Below, in pieces: positions 1 to 4,955 of a stretch of 7,199 bases of DNA (position 1 is the stretch's first letter; the number at the start of each line of letters is the position of its first letter). The stretch is from Defluviitaleaceae bacterium (GTDB taxonomy: Bacteria > Bacillota > Clostridia > Lachnospirales > WRAX01). The position numbers and the translations under genes were made by a program. The DNA lies in contig WQSI01000088.1 of NCBI GenBank assembly GCA_009787945.1, positions 1 to 7,199 on the forward strand, in the 5' to 3' direction. Under the pieces are notes generated by a model. It was not told the origin of the DNA. It saw only the letters and a program-made list of their open reading frames with translations, and ran no database searches.

Positions 1-368
1 TAAACGCTCTAATCATCAAAAATGGTGATTTTGAATGTGTGTCTGTTGATGCTTTCCCTGTAATGGTTATGGAGCGGGAGCAAACCGCTCACGGTGACGT
101 TTTAACCATTACATGGAATGACCGATTTGTGGATATTCTTGAAGAACGCGAAGAATTTACCAAGGTTTGTCATTTGGAGAGCGGCTATATTTTAGAAGTG
201 CCAACGGAAGAAATTTGGCAAGATGAAGAAGGCAGAAATTGTGTGTGCAACAAGGCAACCGATTTCTATTTGCCAGTTAAGGCAGGAGAAGAGGTTTCTG
301 TAATCGCCACATACTCAAATAAAATTTTTGCAAGAAAAGATGGATTAGCAGGTTGGGTAAACCTATAA
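1..368 (+). CDS. 3' part of an unrecognised gene, possibly with a C-terminal SH3-like fold
   Basis: The reading frame is open to the left edge: the codons from position 3 read NALIIKNGDFEC before the GTG at 39, with no stop. The visible part is therefore probably the last ~121 residues of a longer protein, and the GTG at 39, which has no convincing ribosome binding site, is unlikely to be the true start. The protein is acidic and soluble, with no membrane segment. Its end (LPVKAGEEVSVIATYSNK..., finishing DGLAGWVNL) resembles the strand pattern and closing GWV of bacterial SH3-like domains; this is a weak pattern match, not a firm assignment. It ends 16 bases before fabF, and the fabF ribosome binding site directly follows its stop, so the two are probably co-transcribed. 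In related clostridia fabF usually follows fabG directly, so this looks like an accessory gene lodged in the fab operon. The function is unknown. Confidence 0.6.
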   Translation, partial: NALIIKNGDFECVSVDAFPVMVMEREQTAHGDVLTITWNDRFVDILEEREEFTKVCHLESGYILEVPTEEIWQDEEGRNCVCNKATDFYLPVKAGEEVSVIATYSNKIFARKDGLAGWVNL

Positions 369-384
369 AAAGGAGGAAATCTCT

Positions 385-1623
385 ATGAAAAGAGTGGTTG
401 TAACGGGCATGGGGGTTATCTCCCCAATCGGAAACGACTTAGAAAGTTTTGAGAAGTCCCTTAGAGAGGGAAAGGTGGGCATTGCGCCTATAACAAAAGT
501 GCAGGTGGAAGGCTCTCCAATCCATTTAGCGGCAGAGGTTAAGGGCTATGACCCTGAGGAGGACATCCCTAAAAAGGAAGCCAAGCGGATGGATTTATTC
601 AGCCAATACGCCCTTTCGGCGGCTGCCCGCGCTGTAAAACACAGCGGCATGGATTTGGAACAAATTGACAAATCCCGCATGGGTGTGATTTTGTCATCTG
701 GTATCGGCGGTATGCAAACCTTTGAAACAGAGGTTGTGAAAATGTACGCCAAAGAGGACAGCATGAAAATTGCGCCGCTGTTTATTCCTATGATGATTAG
801 CAACATGGCAGCAGGGCAGGTTGCTCTGGAATATGGCGCAAAGGGCATTTGCACCAGCGTAACAACAGCCTGCGCCGCAGGCACTCACGCCATTGGCGAG
901 GCTTTCCGCAGCATCAAACATGGTTACAGCGATGTGATTATTGCAGGTGGTGCAGAAGCGGCTATAACACGGGCTTCTGTGGCTGGTTTTAACGCACTGA
1001 CGGCACTGTCCAGGTCTGAGGACCCTGCCCGTGGCTCTATCCCCTTTGATAAGGAGCGCAATGGCTTCGTTATTGGCGAGGGCGGCGGTGTCCTTATTAT
1101 TGAGAGCTTAGAACATGCCCAGGCACGCGGAGCAACCATTTACGCAGAGATTGTAGGTTATGGGGCTAATTGTGATGCCCACCATATGACCGCCCCAAGC
1201 CCAGATGGCTCTGGAGCGTCTGCTTGCATGACATTGGCTATCCAAGAGGCGGGAATCGCGCCTTCTGACGTGGTTTATATTAATGCCCATGGCACGTCCA
1301 CCCCGCTAAATGATGCGGCAGAAACCAATGCAATCAAGTCAGCTTTTGGCGACCACGCTAAGGAGCTGCTGATAAGCTCCACAAAATCCCAAGTGGGGCA
1401 TATGTTGGGAGCGGCAGGGGCTGTGGAAGCCATTGCAACCATTATCGGCATGACAAAAGGCTTTGCGCCATCAACGGCAGGCTATAAAGAAGCTGACCCA
1501 GAATGTGACCTAAATTACGTAACAAACGGCATTGCTGATGCCGATATTAAATACGCCCTTTCCAATAATTACGGCTTTGGCGGACATAACGCCAGCCTTT
1601 GCTTTAAAAAGTGGGCTGATTAA
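385..1623 (+). CDS. fabF: 3-oxoacyl-[ACP] synthase II (beta-ketoacyl-ACP synthase, KAS II)
   Basis: This is the cytoplasmic condensing enzyme of type II fatty-acid elongation: it joins malonyl-ACP to a growing acyl-ACP with loss of CO2. The 412-residue product has the full family length and all the landmarks of a thiolase-fold KAS I/II enzyme. It has the N-terminal MKRVVVTGMGVISPIG, the nucleophile Cys163 in TACAAGTHA, and His302 in NAHGTSTPLND. Lys334 and His339 lie in the STKSQVGHMLGAAG stretch, and the gating Phe398 in NNYGFGGHN. The Cys-His-His triad is complete, which separates it from FabH (Cys-His-Asn), so an active enzyme is expected. The start is set by AGGAGG at 371-376, 8 bases before ATG. 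The enzyme family is certain; the choice of fabF over fabB rests on length, the clostridial context and overall resemblance. Confidence 0.97.
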   Translation: MKRVVVTGMGVISPIGNDLESFEKSLREGKVGIAPITKVQVEGSPIHLAAEVKGYDPEEDIPKKEAKRMDLFSQYALSAAARAVKHSGMDLEQIDKSRMGVILSSGIGGMQTFETEVVKMYAKEDSMKIAPLFIPMMISNMAAGQVALEYGAKGICTSVTTACAAGTHAIGEAFRSIKHGYSDVIIAGGAEAAITRASVAGFNALTALSRSEDPARGSIPFDKERNGFVIGEGGGVLIIESLEHAQARGATIYAEIVGYGANCDAHHMTAPSPDGSGASACMTLAIQEAGIAPSDVVYINAHGTSTPLNDAAETNAIKSAFGDHAKELLISSTKSQVGHMLGAAGAVEAIATIIGMTKGFAPSTAGYKEADPECDLNYVTNGIADADIKYALSNNYGFGGHNASLCFKKWAD

Positions 1624-1637
1624 TAAGGGGGCGCTGT

Positions 1638-1828
1638 ATGAGTAAAAAGGATGGGTATTCTACATCGCCTTTGTTGTTGTAATAGGCGTGACGATAGCAA
1701 TCCTAAATCACTTCTTTTTCCGTTTGCATCCGGGGATTTCGGCGGGTATCAGCGGCGGCATAATTGGGGCTTTATCTGTGATGTTTATGAAAAAGTTCCC
1801 CAAAGAGAATGCTGATAAAAAGGAGTGA
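1638..1828 (+). pseudogene. Small two-helix membrane protein, frameshifted near its start
   Basis: A GGGGG-type ribosome binding site (about 1625-1631) precedes ATG at 1638. Frame one stops after 14 codons (TAA at 1680-1682). The -1 frame, open after 1645, encodes 56+ residues with clear coding character up to TGA at 1826-1828. These include a hydrophobic segment FYIAFVVVIGVTIAIL, an NHFFFRLHPG turn, a second Gly-rich hydrophobic segment ISGGIIGALSVMFM, and a charged tail KKFPKENADKKE. One extra A in the A5 run at 1644-1648 would give an intact protein of about 63 residues starting MSKKGWVFYIAF; an extra T near 1658 would also restore it. It is therefore a broken gene, a phase-variable gene, a programmed -1 shift at AAAAAG, or a sequencing error. 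The stop overlaps the region of the next gene's ribosome binding site, suggesting translational coupling to the lipoprotein downstream. The family is not recognised. Confidence 0.6.
1820..1825 (+). promoter_or_regulatory. Ribosome binding site fixing the start of lipoprotein 1
   Basis: AAGGAG lies 10 bases before the ATG at 1836. It argues against the in-frame ATG at 1809, which would place nine charged residues before the signal peptide. It sits inside the last codons of the frameshifted membrane protein, whose TGA is at 1826-1828, so translation of the two genes may be coupled. Confidence 0.65.
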
Positions 1829-1835
1829 CAGCATT

Positions 1836-2408
1836 ATGAAGAAGCGTATTTTGCTTTGTGTTGTTATGGCATCGGTTTTGATGCTTATCAGTTGCGGTGG
1901 TGACGGTGACAATGTTGCTTTTCAAGAGTTGCGCAATGTCCAGACGGGCGATAGCGTCCGTTTAGGTGATAATCTTGCCGCTTTTGAAACGATGTTCGGA
2001 ACAGCGACTTTTACAGGCTACGGAACATGGACTGACTGGCATGACCGCATGATGCCCCCTCGGAATTACACCTTTTTGGAGGATAGTGTTGCGGTTTTCT
2101 TCACGGAAGATGATGACTCGTGGATTGCATGGTATATTGATTTTCGGGCAAGCCCCGAGGACGTAGATGCTGGCAGGTTTGCCACACAAGATTTTGCCGT
2201 GGGAGACCCCGTGGATTACTTAGTGATGATTGAGGGTTTTTCAGCGTTGCAGTTTAAGGAAGAAGGTGGTTCTGTACGTCTTTTGGATGGATACGGAAAT
2301 ATTTCTGAAAGTCGTGGCATTTTGCTGGCTAGGGGGTCGTATCAACAGTTTGCTTTTGTAGAGGATGATGTGGCTGTGCGCATTGTTTTGATGAAGGGTA
2401 CTCATTAA
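1836..2408 (+). CDS. Predicted lipoprotein 1, two-halved (BamE/BLIP-like pattern), paralogue of the next gene
   Basis: This is an unrecognised 190-residue protein predicted to be exported and lipid-anchored on the outer face of the membrane. The signal peptide has KKR at residues 2-4, a hydrophobic core, and a lipobox LISC with the lipidated Cys at residue 20. The mature part seems to contain two similar halves: VRLGDNLAAFETMFG (41-55) followed by FLEDSVAVFF (80-89), and FAVGDPVDYLVMIEG (120-134) followed by FVEDDVAVRI (174-183). A helix-then-strand unit repeated like this recalls SmpA/BamE or BLIP-like tandem domains, but that is an analogy, not a demonstrated homology. The next gene is a clear paralogue: 15 of the first 20 residues are near identical, and both share a DxxxGRFxxQD centre, so a tandem duplication is likely. 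It lies between fabF and accB, where these operons normally have no gene. The role is unknown. Confidence 0.85.
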   Translation: MKKRILLCVVMASVLMLISCGGDGDNVAFQELRNVQTGDSVRLGDNLAAFETMFGTATFTGYGTWTDWHDRMMPPRNYTFLEDSVAVFFTEDDDSWIAWYIDFRASPEDVDAGRFATQDFAVGDPVDYLVMIEGFSALQFKEEGGSVRLLDGYGNISESRGILLARGSYQQFAFVEDDVAVRIVLMKGTH

Positions 2409-2430
2409 ATCTAAACAAAAGGGTGGGGTT

Positions 2431-2991
2431 ATGAAAAAACGAATTTTGCTATGCGTGGCTATGGCATCGGCTTTGATGTTTAGCGGTTGTGGTGGTGACA
2501 ATGGTAATGGCTATAACAACAGCACTGGCAACGGCAATGGCGAGCCTGTTGTGTCGGAACTTGCCTTTTACCAAGTACGGGATAACCAAACAGGCGGCAT
2601 TGCAGGCATGGGCGACACCCTCGAAGAATTTGTGGCGGCTTTTGGCAATTACAACCACGCTGAACCCCAAGGGAGAGAGCTGACCATGTACAACTTCTTA
2701 AATGGCAGCCTTAATGTTTCTATTGCCGAATATGCCGAAGGCTCTGCCGTGATGATAGACCTGCAACCCTTCCCCGCAGACATAGAAAGCGGCAGGTTTA
2801 CCGTCCAAGACATTACCATAGGCATCACCCAAGAGGAATTACTAGCAATTGACGGAGTTTCAGGCCCATATGGTTGGGATGACCATGAACACTTCGCAAG
2901 GGTCTTAAATTTCGAGCTTTTTTCATACACAAAGTCAATTTTTGTTATTGATGGTGTGGTAGTGCGCATCGTCTTAGCAATTGCGGGATAA
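2431..2991 (+). CDS. Predicted lipoprotein 2, two-halved, paralogue of the preceding gene
   Basis: This 186-residue protein has a lipoprotein signal peptide almost the same as its neighbour's (MKKRILLCVAMASALMFSGC, lipidation at Cys20). Phe at the -3 position of the lipobox is slightly unusual. A Gly/Asn-rich stretch at about residues 23-37 probably acts as a flexible tether, and is longer than in the paralogue. The body repeats the two-half plan: GMGDTLEEFVAAFG (59-72) with YNFLNGSLNVSI (87-98), then TIGITQEELLAIDG (129-142) with IFVIDGVVVRIVL (170-182). The segment IESGRFTVQD matches DAGRFATQD of lipoprotein 1. The gap after lipoprotein 1 is 22 bases, with a G-rich site GGGTGGGG (2420-2427) before ATG, so the genes are probably co-transcribed. 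The pair may bind a shared extracytoplasmic partner, but nothing in the sequence identifies it. Confidence 0.85.
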   Translation: MKKRILLCVAMASALMFSGCGGDNGNGYNNSTGNGNGEPVVSELAFYQVRDNQTGGIAGMGDTLEEFVAAFGNYNHAEPQGRELTMYNFLNGSLNVSIAEYAEGSAVMIDLQPFPADIESGRFTVQDITIGITQEELLAIDGVSGPYGWDDHEHFARVLNFELFSYTKSIFVIDGVVVRIVLAIAG

Positions 2992-3033
2992 TAAAGTAAA
3001 TATAAATGAAATCAAAAATTAGGAGGATTTATT

Positions 3034-3543
3034 ATGAATTACACACAAATTAGAGAGTTATTGGAGTGGGTTGACCGCTCGACCCTTACAAATGTATCTG
3101 TTAATGTTGGCGGTGCTACGTTAAACGCCAGTAAAAATACTGGCATGGGCGGCGGTTTTTATCCAGAAATGTACCCAAGCTTTGCGCCAGCGGTGGCTGC
3201 TGCTCCGTCTGCTCCTGTAGCGGTTGCCCCAGCAGCTGTTTCTGCACCTTCTGCAGAGCCTATGGCGGTTAAACATGCAGACCCAGACGAAACCACTGTA
3301 AAAGCCACAGGACACCTTATCACTTCTCCAATCGTTGGCACGTTCTATTCATCCAGCAACCCAGAAAAGCCTGCATTTGCACCAGTTGGCGCGAAGGTTA
3401 AAAAGGGTGACGTGCTTTGTATTTTGGAAGCCATGAAGATTATGAACGAAATTACCGCTGATGTGGATGGCGCTGTAGTTGAAGTTTTTGCGGAAAATGG
3501 GCAGATGGTGGAAGCTCGCCAGCCTCTTTTCAGAATTGAGTAG
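3034..3543 (+). CDS. accB: Biotin carboxyl carrier protein of acetyl-CoA carboxylase (BCCP)
   Basis: This is the mobile biotin carrier of acetyl-CoA carboxylase: it takes CO2 at AccC and delivers it to the AccA/AccD transferase to form malonyl-CoA. The 169-residue product has the full bacterial AccB plan. An N-terminal helix (MNYTQIRELLEWVDRS) is followed by a strand region, an Ala/Pro/Val-rich flexible linker (about residues 48-78), and a C-terminal biotinyl domain. That domain begins at ITSPIVGTFY, carries ILEAMKIMNEI with the biotinylated Lys135, and ends in GQMVEARQPLFRIE. The Ser/Asn run between strands (TFYSSSNPEKPAF) corresponds to the protruding 'thumb' region of ACC-type BCCPs, which supports AccB over other biotinyl proteins. 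AGGAGG at 3021-3026 sets the start, 7 bases upstream. fabZ begins 4 bases after its stop. Confidence 0.96.
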   Translation: MNYTQIRELLEWVDRSTLTNVSVNVGGATLNASKNTGMGGGFYPEMYPSFAPAVAAAPSAPVAVAPAAVSAPSAEPMAVKHADPDETTVKATGHLITSPIVGTFYSSSNPEKPAFAPVGAKVKKGDVLCILEAMKIMNEITADVDGAVVEVFAENGQMVEARQPLFRIE

Positions 3544-3547
3544 TTTT

Positions 3548-3976
3548 ATGGTTATGGACATTAAACAAATCATGGAAATTATACCCCATCGCCCCCCTTT
3601 TCTGCTTATTGACCGTGTGGTTGAGATGGAGGAGGGGCAACGGGTGGTTGCCCTTAAAAACGTGACAATGAACGAACCGTTTTTCGGCGGGCATTTCCCA
3701 GAAGAGCCTGTAATGCCAGGGGTTCTTATTGTGGAAGCCCTTGCTCAAACTGGGGCAGTGGGCCTTCTTTCCATGGACGCATATAAAGGTAAAATCGCCT
3801 ATTTTGGTGCTATTGATAAAGTGAAATTTCGCCGCAAGGTTGTCCCTGGGGACACTTTGCGCCTTGAAATGGAATTTATCAAGCTTAAAGGCATGGCAGG
3901 AACAGGCAAAGCCACCGCTTACGTTGGCGATGAAAAAGCCTGCGAAGCGGAAATAACGTTTTTTGTGGGGAGCTAG
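3548..3976 (+). CDS. fabZ: 3-hydroxyacyl-[ACP] dehydratase
   Basis: FabZ removes water from beta-hydroxyacyl-ACP to give trans-2-enoyl-ACP in each elongation round. The 142-residue product is a single hot-dog fold domain of normal length. It has the typical opening IMEIIPHRPPFLLIDRV, then GGHFPEEPVMPGVLIVEALAQ containing the catalytic His49 and Glu63 (numbered from ATG 3548), and FGAIDKVKFRRKVVPGDTL in the second half. Both catalytic residues are present. ATG at 3548 or ATG at 3554 could be the start; neither has a clear ribosome binding site. With only 4 bases after the accB stop at 3541-3543, translation is probably coupled to accB. The frame is open further upstream inside accB, but the extra residues do not look like FabZ. 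accB-fabZ adjacency is the usual arrangement in clostridial fab operons. Confidence 0.95.
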   Translation: MVMDIKQIMEIIPHRPPFLLIDRVVEMEEGQRVVALKNVTMNEPFFGGHFPEEPVMPGVLIVEALAQTGAVGLLSMDAYKGKIAYFGAIDKVKFRRKVVPGDTLRLEMEFIKLKGMAGTGKATAYVGDEKACEAEITFFVGS

Positions 3977-4013
3977 TAAAGTAAATTATATTTGGTAACT
4001 ATATATAGCTTAA

Positions 4014-4123
4014 CACAACACCCTGTAGGGGCGCATATTATGCGCCCGTTGTCCAGCAAAGGTTATGATGATGTAGAGTACGTTTGCCTAGCAGCGGGCG
4101 CATAATATGCGCCCCTACGATGG
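4014..4123. repeat. REPIN/BIME-like inverted hairpin doublet, copy 1
   Basis: Two perfect 24-base inverted arms (4025-4048 and 4095-4118) face each other across a 46-base spacer. Each arm is GTAG followed by a near-palindrome GGGCGCATATTATGCGCCC that can fold on its own as a 9-bp stem with one central unpaired base. The GTAG head plus hairpin, in two inverted copies, is the layout known for REP sequences and REPINs mobilised by HUH-type RAYT (TnpA-REP) transposases. No such transposase is in this window. Copy 2 at 6358-6469 shares the flank CACAACACCC, the left arm exactly, the spacer ends (TGTCC..CAAA and CAGCAG) and a trailing ATGG. In mRNA it could form either two small hairpins or one long one, possibly affecting fabZ transcript stability. 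Confidence 0.85.
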
Positions 4124-4250
4124 TTCTGTTTTATCTGTTGACAATGCAGGTGGATGGAAAAAGCATGTAGACAGCAAGGGGTTTGATTGTTATGTAAAGG
4201 GATTGAGCATCACTCCAGCCAATAAAAAAGGCGTTTCTCAAGGTGGTTGA
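4107..4250 (+). pseudogene. Possible C-terminal gene remnant abutting the repeat
   Basis: Directly after the right arm of the repeat, a frame is open for 43 codons from 4119 to TGA at 4248-4250, with protein-like composition: DGSVLSVDNAGGWKKHVD, then GFDCYVKGL and SITPANKKGVSQGG. An ATG at 4107 lies within the repeat itself and has no ribosome binding site. This may be the tail of a gene whose front was lost when the repeat or flanking DNA arrived. I do not recognise the family. A chance open frame of this length is possible, so confidence is low. The rest of the 297-base gap between fabZ and the next gene is the repeat plus AT-rich sequence (3977-4013) without a clear signal. Confidence 0.3.
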
Positions 4251-4262
4251 AAATGGAGCTGT

Positions 4263-4269
4263 GAGGTGA
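4263..4269 (+). promoter_or_regulatory. Ribosome binding site supporting the TTG start at 4274
   Basis: GAGGTGA ends 4 bases before TTG at 4274, and an in-frame TGA at 4262-4264 rules out any earlier start. A rival start, ATG at 4319, has AGGAG at 4303-4307, about 11 bases upstream, so the choice is not final. Confidence 0.5.
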
Positions 4270-4273
4270 CAAT

Positions 4274-4933
4274 TTGAAAAGCCGTTTCAAAGACAAATAC
4301 CTAGGAGAGCGCAACACCATGATTAATCTTGGTGGCGGCGTTGCCGTTGCCTGCCCGAAATGTAGCGGCGAGGGCGTTGTTAAGGTGCATAGAACAAGCG
4401 CCTGTGACGGCTGCTCTTGGAGTAAATATGACTGTGGTAGGGGTTTTCGCCTTACATTTGTTTGCTCCAGTTGCGGCGCAGCCGAAAGGAAGGAAGAAAC
4501 CAACTATAGGCTAGTTGCCGAAGGTGTTTGTCAAAATTGTGAAAGGTTTTTCAAAAAGAATATTGATGCAGACGGGCACAATTACAGATTTGTGAATACT
4601 GCATGTCCTCATTGTGGTGTTCGTAACCATGCTACGATTCACAAAAAAGATGAGGGGCAAGCTTGCTATTCCTATCACATTAGCAGGGTTGACGGTCAGT
4701 ATTTTTGCAATGGCTACGCGCTGTATTTTTCCACCAGCTACAGAAGCAATCCCATTTGGGCGTACAATCGTGTTCATTTGCAGTATTTATTAGATTATGT
4801 AACGGCAGATATTCGCCAAAAGCCCAGCCCTCTTACTTACAAAGGCATGGCGTACCATCTGCCAAAATACATACATTTGGCTAAAAATAGAGAAGGCATC
4901 GCAAAAATTCTCAAAAAAATGTGTGACTTCTAA
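4274..4933 (+). CDS. Unrecognised zinc-ribbon protein with five CxxC motifs
   Basis: This 219-residue soluble protein (204 if it starts at ATG 4319) has a Cys-rich front half. Its CxxC pairs are at residues 27/30 (CPKC), 44/47 (CDGC), 64/67 (CSSC), 86/89 (CQNC) and 111/114 (CPHC), with a further Cys at 54. Pairs 27/30 with 64/67 and 86/89 with 111/114 would make two treble-clef or ribbon-type Zn sites; the inner Cys44/47/54 resemble the insert seen in DnaJ-type or TFIIB-like ribbons, though CxxCxGxG is absent. The C-terminal half (about 125-219) is Tyr/His-rich then basic and helical (KNREGIAKILKKM), suggesting nucleic-acid or protein binding. It sits between fabZ and accC, co-directional, 22 bases before accC, in a spot where fab operons normally have nothing. 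There is no transposase or nuclease motif. The function is unknown. Confidence 0.8.
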   Translation: MKSRFKDKYLGERNTMINLGGGVAVACPKCSGEGVVKVHRTSACDGCSWSKYDCGRGFRLTFVCSSCGAAERKEETNYRLVAEGVCQNCERFFKKNIDADGHNYRFVNTACPHCGVRNHATIHKKDEGQACYSYHISRVDGQYFCNGYALYFSTSYRSNPIWAYNRVHLQYLLDYVTADIRQKPSPLTYKGMAYHLPKYIHLAKNREGIAKILKKMCDF

Positions 4934-4941
4934 AAGATTTA

Positions 4942-4947
4942 GGGAGG
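4942..4947 (+). promoter_or_regulatory. Ribosome binding site fixing the accC start
   Basis: GGGAGG lies 8 bases before ATG at 4956. It rules in MFNKILIANRGEIAVRV, the normal AccC N-terminus, over an in-frame GTG at 4923 that overlaps the preceding gene. Confidence 0.85.
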
Positions 4948-4955
4948 TAAAATAT

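Noticed and set aside
39..41. GTG at 39 as the true start of the first gene
   Set aside because: The frame continues upstream to the window edge with protein-like codons and no ribosome binding site precedes 39, so the gene is more likely cut by the left edge.
546..1290. Several antisense open frames opposite fabF
   Set aside because: They are shadows of the strongly conserved fabF frame, lack ribosome binding sites and have no recognisable protein features.
2992..3020. Internal promoter upstream of accB (TATAAA at 3001-3006)
   Set aside because: No -35-like hexamer at suitable spacing; AT-rich leader alone is not enough.
3479..3547. TTG at 3479 as the fabZ start
   Set aside because: It lies inside accB and adds residues foreign to FabZ; starting at 3548 gives normal length and numbering of His49/Glu63.
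4014..4123. Repeat as an insertion sequence, CRISPR unit or ordinary terminator
   Set aside because: There is no transposase frame, no repeat-spacer periodicity, and no U-tract; the GTAG-plus-hairpin doublet fits a REPIN-like element better.
4138..4166. TTGACA at 4138-4143 as a -35 box for the zinc-ribbon gene
   Set aside because: No TATAAT-like -10 follows at 16-18 bases, and the hexamer falls within a possible coding remnant.
4923..4955. GTG at 4923 as the accC start
   Set aside because: It overlaps the preceding gene and has no ribosome binding site; GGGAGG before ATG 4956 gives the standard N-terminus.
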